From Puniceicoccales bacterium (GTDB lineage: Bacteria > Verrucomicrobiota > Verrucomicrobiia > Opitutales > JAIRKQ01), in NCBI GenBank assembly GCA_031281895.1, contig JAITET010000071.1, forward strand, positions 1-14,148: DNA of 14,148 bases. The letters run 5' to 3'. Made by a program: the position numbers and the translations under genes. The notes under the pieces are model-generated. The model did no database searches and was not told the origin of the DNA. It worked only from the letters and a program-made list of their open reading frames with translations. Shown here one piece after another: positions 6,757-13,945 of the stretch (position 1 is the first letter of the stretch; each line of letters starts with the position of its first letter).

Positions 6757-7626
6757 GTGGATGATAATTCACCCGCAGTGTCTGTGATCGTCCCTTGCTA
6801 TAACGACGCAGAATATGTTCCCGATTGCCTTGATTCCCTGCTTGCGCAAACCTTCCAAAATTGGGAAACAATTTGCATAAACGACGGTAGCATCGACAAC
6901 ACCCTTTCCGTGCTCAAAAAATATGCTCGCCGTGACCGACGCATAAGGGTCATAAATCAAAAGAACCAGGGTGTTTGTTTTGCAAGGAACAGAGCAATTG
7001 CCACCGCACGGGGAAAATACATCTATCCGCTGGACGCAGACGACAAGATTGCAAAAACCTGCCTTGAAGAACTCTACAACACCATTACAACAACCGACTA
7101 TACGCTAGTCTGTACAGACGGTAAGCTTTTTGGCACAAAGTATGGCAAATGGGATTTACCAAAACCGACGAAGTGGAATATGTATAGCTGGAACAACGCC
7201 ATACACAATTCCGCCATGTATCCAAAAGAACTTTGGGAAAAATACGGCGGCTATTATGAAGGGCTGAATCGCATAGGTGCGGAAGATTTCGATTTTATGC
7301 TCCACTTCGTTGATGACGGGCAGAAATTCACACGCATATCAAAGCCGCTGTTCTTTTATAGAGTCAAAGCAAAAAGATTATCTCGAAATGCGCAGGCAGT
7401 AAACCATAAAAACATCGCGAATCATTTGGAAATGAAACGCATTATTTTGGAACGCCACCCGAAAATGCTCATCTATGAGTGGCTTAAAAAGTTAAAAAAG
7501 ATTTTAATGATGCCACCAAGGTTTGTTTTCTGCATAAAACACAAGTTTGACAGGAAGCGGCGTTACCACATTCGCTACGTTCGCGTGTTCAGAATCCCAA
7601 TCTACAGGTGGAGGGTGAAAAAATAA
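6757..7626 (+). CDS. Family 2 glycosyltransferase
   Basis: This 289-residue protein transfers a sugar from a nucleotide-sugar donor to a growing glycan at the cytoplasmic face of the membrane. The GT-A fold motifs are in order: VSVIVPCYN (8-16), NDGSIDNT (42-49), the NQGVCFARN segment (70-78), the metal-binding DADD (93-96), and GAEDFDF (174-180) with the expected ED pair for the catalytic base. The last 60 residues are strongly basic with no clear membrane helix and may hold the protein at the membrane. The GTG start is chosen because the upstream frame offers no ATG, GTG or TTG before a stop; no ribosome binding site is well placed, so translation is probably weak or the start is wrong. It opens the six-gene operon; its TAA overlaps the next ATG by one base. 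Donor and acceptor are unknown. Confidence 0.9.
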   Translation: MDDNSPAVSVIVPCYNDAEYVPDCLDSLLAQTFQNWETICINDGSIDNTLSVLKKYARRDRRIRVINQKNQGVCFARNRAIATARGKYIYPLDADDKIAKTCLEELYNTITTTDYTLVCTDGKLFGTKYGKWDLPKPTKWNMYSWNNAIHNSAMYPKELWEKYGGYYEGLNRIGAEDFDFMLHFVDDGQKFTRISKPLFFYRVKAKRLSRNAQAVNHKNIANHLEMKRIILERHPKMLIYEWLKKLKKILMMPPRFVFCIKHKFDRKRRYHIRYVRVFRIPIYRWRVKK

Positions 7627-7895
7627 TGACAACCTTTTCCATTGTTTCCGTCAGATTTGACCCTTTGCACGAAGAGTCTTTTGAAAATATAAAGGCTTCA
7701 CACAAGCAATTTAACGACACCATTGTTCCTCACAACAACGACAAACTCGTATTTGCTCAAGGCAATGGTAGAATGGCGGATAATATATCGGAAATCCATA
7801 TCTGTGCTGAACTTGGCACAAAAATCAAATGCAATGCCGGTGGCGGGAAACGGAACTCGTCATCATGGATATTTAAAGAATGGGAGGTTAAATGA
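7626..7895 (+). CDS. Small unrecognised protein in polysaccharide operon
   Basis: An 89-residue frame begins at the ATG that shares one base with the preceding stop (TAATG) and ends in an ATGA overlap with the next gene, the arrangement expected of a translated operon member. I do not recognise it. It begins MTTFSIVSVRFDPLHEESF, has no membrane segment or signal peptide, is soluble-looking, and contains a Gly-Lys-Arg patch (AGGGKRN) near the end. It might be a genuine small accessory protein or the leftover of a larger enzyme shortened by an internal deletion: the opening resembles the first strand of a sugar-handling fold, but nothing diagnostic follows. Its place and its coupled start and stop argue that it is still made. 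Confidence 0.65.
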   Translation: MTTFSIVSVRFDPLHEESFENIKASHKQFNDTIVPHNNDKLVFAQGNGRMADNISEIHICAELGTKIKCNAGGGKRNSSSWIFKEWEVK

Positions 7896-9022
7896 AAAAG
7901 ATAGCCAAAATCCGCAAGGTAGCATTCTTTTTGCCACAGATCATTATGGGGGGCGTGGAGAAGGTTCTACTGGAAATCTTGACCGAAATAAGAAAACAAC
8001 GGCCCCAATGGGATATTGTCATATATTCCCGTTGTTCGGTCAAAGACAGGTATTTTACAAACTTTTTCGAAAAGCACGGCATAAAATTGAAAGACCGTTG
8101 GACGTTAATAAAGCCAAAAAAGTTTTTACCAAAACTCGCCTATAAGCTAATAAAACCATTTTACAAAGTATTATTCTTGCCTATTGCCCTGGGAAAATAC
8201 GATGTATTGATCGATTTTCAAGCCTTCAATTCCGCAAAAGAAATCCACAAACTCGCCATTCCCAAAATAACTTGGTTGCACGGCGGAATAAACCACTTCA
8301 ACCGCAATAGCTGTGAAGCACTCAAGTATATTGGCGACTATGATAAAGTCGTTTGTTTGTCAGATTCGTTCAAGGAAGATTTTTCCGAGCAATATCCGGA
8401 TTACAAAAATAAAATTGTCAGAATTCATAACTCAATAAATGTGAAAGAAGTTCAAAGGAAAGCAAAAATCGACAAATCGCACGGAAAATACTTTGTGATA
8501 GTATCACGTTTTGATGGCGAAAAAGATAATGAAACCACAATAAGTGCATTCAAGATTCTAGCAAAGGAACAACCGGAGACAAAACTATGCATTGCCGGGG
8601 AAGGTAACTTGGAAAAAAAGATGAAGCGCATGGCTGCCGATTGTCCGCAGATAGAGTTTCTTGGCAAAATTGACGAGCCTTATACCCTCATAAAAAACTC
8701 CATTGGGCATATCTTGTCAAGTTATGGCGAAGGGTTTCCAATGGTTCTGCTGGAAAATGCTGCTTTGGGCACACTGTCAATTTCAAGCCGGTGCAAGTCG
8801 GGGCCGCCGGAAATATTGCTCGACGGGAAGGCTGGCATATTATTCAACCCTGGCGACCACAGGGAATTGGCAAGGATTCTTTCCGATGTTTGGAACGGAA
8901 AGATTGACACAGCAAAACTGATAAAAACGGCGACGGACAATCTTGACCGGTTTTCTCCTGAGCACAATGTAAAACAGATTATTGACTTGATAGAGGAAGT
9001 TCATAATGAAGAAAGTGTTTAG
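7892..9022 (+). CDS. Family 4 glycosyltransferase (GT-B)
   Basis: This 376-residue retaining glycosyltransferase shows the two Rossmann-like domains of GT4. The N-terminal acceptor domain opens with AFFLPQIIMGGVEKVLLEI, including the conserved GGVEK loop (20-24). The C-terminal donor domain contains VSRFDGEKD (204-212), IAGEGNLE (234-241), and YGEGFPMVLLENAALG (278-293), the EX7E signature with Glu280 and Glu288. A WLHGGINHF segment (128-136) sits where these enzymes meet the acceptor. Length is typical, with no signal peptide. The start has a strong GGGAGG site and overlaps the previous stop by 4 bases (ATGA); its 3' end overlaps the next gene by 17 bases. The sugar is not predictable from sequence. 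Confidence 0.92.
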   Translation: MKKIAKIRKVAFFLPQIIMGGVEKVLLEILTEIRKQRPQWDIVIYSRCSVKDRYFTNFFEKHGIKLKDRWTLIKPKKFLPKLAYKLIKPFYKVLFLPIALGKYDVLIDFQAFNSAKEIHKLAIPKITWLHGGINHFNRNSCEALKYIGDYDKVVCLSDSFKEDFSEQYPDYKNKIVRIHNSINVKEVQRKAKIDKSHGKYFVIVSRFDGEKDNETTISAFKILAKEQPETKLCIAGEGNLEKKMKRMAADCPQIEFLGKIDEPYTLIKNSIGHILSSYGEGFPMVLLENAALGTLSISSRCKSGPPEILLDGKAGILFNPGDHRELARILSDVWNGKIDTAKLIKTATDNLDRFSPEHNVKQIIDLIEEVHNEESV

Positions 9023-10955
9023 AATCATGGGCGATACTTTGACCATGCGCCCGCTACGAAAGTTCATAAAGCGCAAATTTGAAGAGATACAGATTGACCA
9101 CAAGTTTCGCCATGTGCCAAAGTTTGATAAATCCGTCGAAATCCACAAGAAATCTGTTCTTATTATAGAGCCACATTTCGCGCATGGAGAATGTTTGCCT
9201 GGCTGGACAAAATATTTTCAAGACTTGGGCTACGCGGTAGATATTTTTATGCGCTATGAAAATTTTGCAGAAAAACCTTTTTGCAGATACCCGAATCCGT
9301 CGCGTATTTTTACCGGCAGTTTGCCGATGTTAAAAAAATGGCTGGGCGACAAACGGATTGGAGAATACGAAGTCTGTTTTTTCGCAAGTTCCATCATCTG
9401 GGATTTCCTTCCGCATATGCACTTCACTGACTATCTTGGATTTACGCCGCAGGGGAAGCTTGGTTATTTGTTTATAGACCATGCACCAAATATGTTTTTC
9501 AAACAATACAACGAGAAGACGCTGGTGCGCCAAAACCGCATTTTCACCCTATCGCATCTGCCGGAAATGCCACAACTGAACCCGCACTATTTCGGCGAAT
9601 TTTCTAAAAACAAGAAAAACCAAAAGACAATTTTTCTTGCAATTGGGCGAATAAGAAATGACGCAAGGAACTATGATCCAATGATTGAATCCATACAGGA
9701 ACTTGCCAAAAGCGGCAAAGATTTCGTCGTGCGCGTCATAGGTTCCGGAAAAATGGAAATACCCACAAATTTGAAAAAATATATCACTCATCTTGGCCGT
9801 CTTGATTTTCCAAAAATGTATGCCGAGATTGAGCGGGCGGATTTCATAGTCGCGGGACTTGACCCGTTTTGCGAGGAGCATCATCAGTATTTGGTCGGTT
9901 GCACAACCGGAAATCTACAACTATCACTTGGATTCTTAAAACCTATGCTTATTAGCCGCATATTCGGCAAGCATTATGAACTATCCGACAAAAGCGCAAT
10001 CCTCTATCCAGACAACGAACTGCTTGGCGCAATGGAATCCGCAATAAAAATGAACGACTCGGAATATGTAAAAATGCAGACAGCATTACAATTGCTTGCC
10101 GACGAAACCTATGGGCGATCGTTGGCAAATCTGAAATCTGCAATGCAATCTGACCACAAAACCGGCATAAAAACGAATATGGCACTAATGTGCAAAACAT
10201 ATATCAAAAACCTGCCCCAATTAAAAATCCTAAAAGAAAGCATTGACGCATACAACATCGACAAGATTTCGTTTTATATTGTCGCACCCGCAAAAGATTT
10301 AGAACAAATCAAATCCGCCATTATCACCGGCAAAGAAGATTACGAAATCGCAGCTATGCCGGAAGAACCAATTTTGGGCGGAGAGTCGCTGGGGAGTGGC
10401 TGGCTCGACCAGCAGGTTGTAAAATTGAAGTTCTATAAAACCGATCTTTGCAATTTTTATCTGGTGCTTGATAGCGATTCTTATTTTATTAAGGATTTTT
10501 TCATCGATGACTTTATGTTCGACGATGAAACACCATATATTGTTTGTCACGAAGGAAAAGCGGGAACACTTCTGAATACAAAGTTCGGCAATACCAGTGC
10601 GATGCATGAAAAGGAACAGTTCATAAAGAAGTTTTTCGGGCGCAAAGGTAAAGATTACAGATTTTTAACTTCGCCTTTTATGTTTTCATCCGCAATCTGC
10701 CGCACGCTGGACGCGGAACTTGGTGCGGTGCATTGCATTCGTTCTTGCTCATGTGAGGCGGCGTGGCACGGGGAGTTTTTCTTGAAATCCGGTGCGAAAT
10801 ACAAACCGACCGAGTTGTTCTTTGAAGCAATGGTTTATCAAAAGAAACTTAACTTGTGGCGAAAACTCAAAATCACGTCAAATGACATTTCCAAGCAATA
10901 CCTTGGTATAGTTATACAGGACAAATTTTTGCAGGAGCATAGGTATGAAAATTAG
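9006..10955 (+). CDS. Bifunctional glycosyltransferase: GT-B-like plus DUF6492
   Basis: The 649-residue protein seems to join two transferases. Residues 50-380 resemble a GT-B enzyme: VLIIEPHFAHGECLPGW at the front, a linker, then TIFLAIGRIRNDARNYD (208-224) and VVRVIGSGKMEIP (241-253) as the donor domain; the classical EX7E is not obvious. Residues 395-649 look like the DUF6492 family of GT-A-type proteins: KTYIKNLPQLKILKESI, FYIVAPAKDLEQ, GWLDQQVVKL, and YLVLDSDSYF, where DSD (489-491) is the probable metal-binding DxD. An unusual cysteine cluster (CIRSCSCEAAWHGE, 577-590) lies near the active-site region. Start: GAGGAAG precedes the ATG, inside the end of the previous gene. It may add two successive sugars. 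The domain assignment is from motif reading; donors are unknown. Confidence 0.85.
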   Translation: MKKVFRIMGDTLTMRPLRKFIKRKFEEIQIDHKFRHVPKFDKSVEIHKKSVLIIEPHFAHGECLPGWTKYFQDLGYAVDIFMRYENFAEKPFCRYPNPSRIFTGSLPMLKKWLGDKRIGEYEVCFFASSIIWDFLPHMHFTDYLGFTPQGKLGYLFIDHAPNMFFKQYNEKTLVRQNRIFTLSHLPEMPQLNPHYFGEFSKNKKNQKTIFLAIGRIRNDARNYDPMIESIQELAKSGKDFVVRVIGSGKMEIPTNLKKYITHLGRLDFPKMYAEIERADFIVAGLDPFCEEHHQYLVGCTTGNLQLSLGFLKPMLISRIFGKHYELSDKSAILYPDNELLGAMESAIKMNDSEYVKMQTALQLLADETYGRSLANLKSAMQSDHKTGIKTNMALMCKTYIKNLPQLKILKESIDAYNIDKISFYIVAPAKDLEQIKSAIITGKEDYEIAAMPEEPILGGESLGSGWLDQQVVKLKFYKTDLCNFYLVLDSDSYFIKDFFIDDFMFDDETPYIVCHEGKAGTLLNTKFGNTSAMHEKEQFIKKFFGRKGKDYRFLTSPFMFSSAICRTLDAELGAVHCIRSCSCEAAWHGEFFLKSGAKYKPTELFFEAMVYQKKLNLWRKLKITSNDISKQYLGIVIQDKFLQEHRYEN

Positions 10956-11709
10956 GAAATTTCTTATCAAATTGATTCCATTTCGGGGTTTGCGCCACAA
11001 ATTGTGTGACATGTATTTTCCGCACAAAATAGAAATCACCGCCAAAACAAAATCTTTATTTGTTGCTCCACATCCGGACGACGAAATGATTGGTGGGGGA
11101 GGATTGATGTGTTTGTATCCTAAAAACTTTGATGTCGTGGTTATGGGGTCAAGCGGAAATGCCTGGCAGAATCTAACAGCCGAGCAGCGTGCGAAAATTC
11201 GTACGGATGAATTTGGCGATGTTATGAATGCACTTGGAATAGAAAATCATTGGATTTTTCAGACTATCGGATTGAATGGAATCATACAAATGAATGCACT
11301 TTTTGGGGAATACTTAAAAGCATTGAAAACGGTACAATACGACTATATTTTCTTACCGGTTCCGCACGACCGCCATCCAGACCACAACCATATAGCCAAT
11401 AAACTTTTTAAGCGGATTCTGCGGCACAACGGATACAAGAAAAATTTGCGAATTGTATTTTATGAAGTATGGTCGCTATTGCCGAATCCGAATTGCTTCA
11501 TCGACACGACAAAGGTTATTGACCGCAAGACGAAAATCCTACATCTTTACAAATCCGCACATGTTCGCTTTCAATATGCGGACACCAGTCGCGCGCTCAA
11601 CCAGTATCGTGGAATGCAAAATGACACTTTTGGATTTGCCGAGGCATTTTTTGTTGATTCAGTTCATAATTACCTGCACCATAATTACAAGATTCCGATA
11701 GATGGATAA
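10945..11709 (+). CDS. PIG-L family deacetylase (LmbE-like)
   Basis: This 254-residue protein is a zinc-dependent N-deacetylase of the PIG-L/LmbE superfamily, which acts on N-acetylglucosamine-type groups in sugars and glycoconjugates. The zinc and catalytic motif APHPDDEMIGGGG (41-53) is complete, and the second motif HDRHPDH (141-147) supplies the distal zinc-binding and catalytic histidines. Length is typical (220-280). The first 20 residues are basic and partly hydrophobic (RKFLIKLIPF), perhaps for membrane association. AGGAG lies before the ATG, which sits 11 bases inside the previous gene; its end overlaps the next gene by 8 bases. In this operon it probably removes an acetyl group from an amino sugar of the glycan or its lipid-linked precursor; the substrate is inferred from context. 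Confidence 0.92.
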   Translation: MKIRKFLIKLIPFRGLRHKLCDMYFPHKIEITAKTKSLFVAPHPDDEMIGGGGLMCLYPKNFDVVVMGSSGNAWQNLTAEQRAKIRTDEFGDVMNALGIENHWIFQTIGLNGIIQMNALFGEYLKALKTVQYDYIFLPVPHDRHPDHNHIANKLFKRILRHNGYKKNLRIVFYEVWSLLPNPNCFIDTTKVIDRKTKILHLYKSAHVRFQYADTSRALNQYRGMQNDTFGFAEAFFVDSVHNYLHHNYKIPIDG

Positions 11710-13825
11710 CAACTTATGCCATAATTGCACTGGCTGCGGCACATGTGCTAACATTTGCCCTAGGAGGGCGATCGAAATGCGTGAAAATGTGGAGGGTTTT
11801 CTATATCCACACATTAATATGGAAAAATGCGTTGATTGCGGTTTGTGTGCGAAAACTTGCCCCGTGTTGAATCCAAAATACGAAAATAACAAAGAGCCAC
11901 TAGTCTATGCAGCAATGGCAAGTGATGAACTGCGGGCGAAATCGTCAAGCGGTGGAATTTTCAGCGTCCTTGCTTTGCATACCTTAAACGCAGGTGGTGC
12001 CGTCTGCGGTGCGGCGTTTAACACGAAAAAACGCAATGTGGAACACATTATCATAGATTCTACCACCGACCTACATAGGTTGCAATCAAGCAAATACCTG
12101 CAAAGCGACACACGGCACGTTTATTCGGAGATCAAAGAATTATTAAATGCGGGTAAAATCGTTTTATTTACTGGGACGCCATGCCAAAATGGGGGTCTTC
12201 ACTCATATCTTGGCGGCAAGCCGGATAATCTTTTTATGCTAGATATAGTCTGCCATGGTACGCCAAGCCCGAAAGTATATCGCAAATATCTAGACGAACT
12301 TGCGTTGGGTGGGGATTTTATCAAAACGGATTTTCGGGACAAAAGGGATGGTTGGAAGTCTGCACTTATTACCACCACCGTTACCACTACCACCACCTAT
12401 TCAAGACCTGCAAGCGATGACGATTTTATGCTTGCGTTTCTAAAAAATCTTTGCCTGCGAAAATCCTGTGGCAAATGTCCGTTCAACAAACTGCCGCGCC
12501 AGGGCGATTTGACAATTGGCGACTTTTGGGGTGTACCAAACAATTTAGATGACCGACGGGGGACAAGCGTTATCCTTGTAAACAATCCCCTCGGCAAAAA
12601 ATTGCTTGCCGAAATTGGCCCGCAACTGAAATTACTGAAAGAAACAACATTGGCAGAGGTGTTACCTGGCAATCCATGTATAAATGGTTCAACCACCGAA
12701 AATCCTTTGCGGGAGGAGTTTTTTGAGAATCTTGATAAAAAGTCCATGCACGAAAATGTTTCGGAACTGGTTAATAGAAAATACGATTACCTATGCCTGA
12801 ATTTTTGGACCTCGCTGAATTACGGTGCGGTGCTGACGGCTTATGCAGCACAGGAACTGCTAGCAGATTTAGGATACACTTCGGCACATATTGACTATCG
12901 CTACTCGCACATCGTGCCGGAAAAGTTTGACGGTAGCTTTACGGACAACTTCGCACGGAAGTATTTGCACCGCACGGCACAGTGCCGAAACATTTGGAAC
13001 TTTGATGAGCTGAATAAAATGGCACGGCGTGGTTTTATAGTAGGCAGCGACCAAGTCTTCCGCGACAATTACATTTCCGACACTTATTTCTGGTATCTGT
13101 TCGGGTTCGTCGCACCGGAGAAACAACGCATTGCATTGGCAGCGAGTTTCGGTAAAGATTCGTTTGATCTGCCGGTTGCAAAGCCATTCTTTGATTGCTT
13201 TGATGCGATTTCCGTACGCGAGGACGAAGGATTGAAATTCGTGCCGAATGGCAAGCACATCCTTGACCCAGTATTCCTAGCGGATAGTGCCATATTCCAT
13301 AGACTTGCGGATTCCGTGCAAACTTCGCCATGCAAGGTCGTCGGCTATGTTTTAGACGAAGACGAAATAGACGCGAAATACGATAAAAACATGGCAAAAG
13401 AAAATGTGTCGGTGGAGGAATACCTGTCCCATATCAAGAATGCCGAATTGGTGATTACGGATAGTTTTCACGGGATTTGCTTTGCGATTCTTTTCAACCG
13501 CCCGTTCATAACACTTGGGAATGTTGTGCGGGGAAGTTCGCGCTTTGATTCCCTATTCCGCGATTTGGGGATAAAGGATTTTGATAATCCAGATTGGGCT
13601 GCGATAAATGCGACGATAGCAAAGCGTCGCGTGGACGGTGTAGAATGGCTGAAATCCGTGCTTAAAAACAAACAAACTAAAAATCCCGAATTACGCGAAA
13701 AACTGAGAGTCGATGGTATGCAGGGCAAAAAGAAAAAACTCACACCATTGCAGAAAATATTTTCAATCACCCGCTGCGGGGATAGAAAGCAACTCTGCAT
13801 TTTGGGGAAAAGAATAAAGATATGA
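11702..13825 (+). CDS. FrhB-like Fe-S protein fused to polysaccharide pyruvyl transferase
   Basis: The 707-residue protein has three parts. Residues 5-54 form a two-cluster ferredoxin: CTGCGTCANICP (9-20) and CVDCGLCAKTCP (43-54), each binding a 4Fe-4S cluster. Residues 65-350 match the coenzyme F420 hydrogenase/dehydrogenase beta-subunit family: SSSGGIFSVL (81-90), GTPCQNGGL (158-166), CLRKSCGKCPF (251-261), GDFWGV (273-278). Residues 360-640 match polysaccharide pyruvyl transferase: WTSLNYGAVLTAYA, VGSDQVFR (447-454), and VITDSFHG (584-591). Such fusions occur in exopolysaccharide clusters; the redox role is not established. The transferase portion between residues 550 and 572 looks shorter than usual. 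A Thr run (224-232) interrupts the FrhB-like part. It is the last operon gene, starting 8 bases inside the deacetylase gene, and probably caps or decorates the glycan with a pyruvate ketal. Confidence 0.92.
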   Translation: MDNNLCHNCTGCGTCANICPRRAIEMRENVEGFLYPHINMEKCVDCGLCAKTCPVLNPKYENNKEPLVYAAMASDELRAKSSSGGIFSVLALHTLNAGGAVCGAAFNTKKRNVEHIIIDSTTDLHRLQSSKYLQSDTRHVYSEIKELLNAGKIVLFTGTPCQNGGLHSYLGGKPDNLFMLDIVCHGTPSPKVYRKYLDELALGGDFIKTDFRDKRDGWKSALITTTVTTTTTYSRPASDDDFMLAFLKNLCLRKSCGKCPFNKLPRQGDLTIGDFWGVPNNLDDRRGTSVILVNNPLGKKLLAEIGPQLKLLKETTLAEVLPGNPCINGSTTENPLREEFFENLDKKSMHENVSELVNRKYDYLCLNFWTSLNYGAVLTAYAAQELLADLGYTSAHIDYRYSHIVPEKFDGSFTDNFARKYLHRTAQCRNIWNFDELNKMARRGFIVGSDQVFRDNYISDTYFWYLFGFVAPEKQRIALAASFGKDSFDLPVAKPFFDCFDAISVREDEGLKFVPNGKHILDPVFLADSAIFHRLADSVQTSPCKVVGYVLDEDEIDAKYDKNMAKENVSVEEYLSHIKNAELVITDSFHGICFAILFNRPFITLGNVVRGSSRFDSLFRDLGIKDFDNPDWAAINATIAKRRVDGVEWLKSVLKNKQTKNPELREKLRVDGMQGKKKKLTPLQKIFSITRCGDRKQLCILGKRIKI

Positions 13826-13870
13826 GCTAGGTTCGAAGCTCGCAAATTGGCATTTGAAACAACTAAATCA

Positions 13871-13892
13871 CCTGGACAGAAAACTGTCTAGG
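13871..13892. other. Strong hairpin downstream of polysaccharide operon
   Basis: Arms CCTGGACAG (13871-13879) and CTGTCTAGG (13884-13892) pair over 9 bp with a single G-T and an AAAA loop. It lies 45 bp after the operon's last stop codon. No T-run follows on either strand, so it is not a standard intrinsic terminator; it could protect the mRNA 3' end or be part of a mobile-element end. A much weaker 5-bp stem overlaps the stop codon itself (GAGCT at 13824 with AGCTC at 13837). Confidence 0.55.
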
Positions 13893-13896
13893 AAGC

Positions 13897-13921
13897 AAAA
13901 AAACGCCCATTTGATTGGCGT
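13897..13921 (-). terminator. Probable intrinsic terminator, minus strand
   Basis: On the minus strand a GC-rich 5-bp stem (ACGCC with GGCGT, at 13921-13917 and 13907-13903) with a 9-base loop is followed directly by seven T residues (the A-run 13897-13903 on the plus strand). This would stop transcription coming from the right, from beyond the window, and so shield the operon from antisense reading. On the plus strand the T-run is missing, so it would not end the operon's own transcript well. The stem is short, which limits confidence. Confidence 0.5.
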
Positions 13922-13945
13922 GCTTGTGGAAAAACGGCGAAATAA

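Noticed and set aside
7723..8145. A 140-codon plus-strand frame across the small gene and the GT4 start
   Set aside because: It overlaps two better-supported genes in another frame, and its composition is that of an out-of-frame translation of the GT4 N-terminus.
13035..13397. 120-codon minus-strand frame and other antisense frames in the pyruvyl transferase gene
   Set aside because: They lie opposite an intact, motif-rich coding sequence and show no starts or motifs of their own.
13826..13845. GGTTCGAAGC resembling a tRNA T-loop
   Set aside because: The T60 and C61 positions do not match, and no acceptor strand with CCA follows at the right distance.
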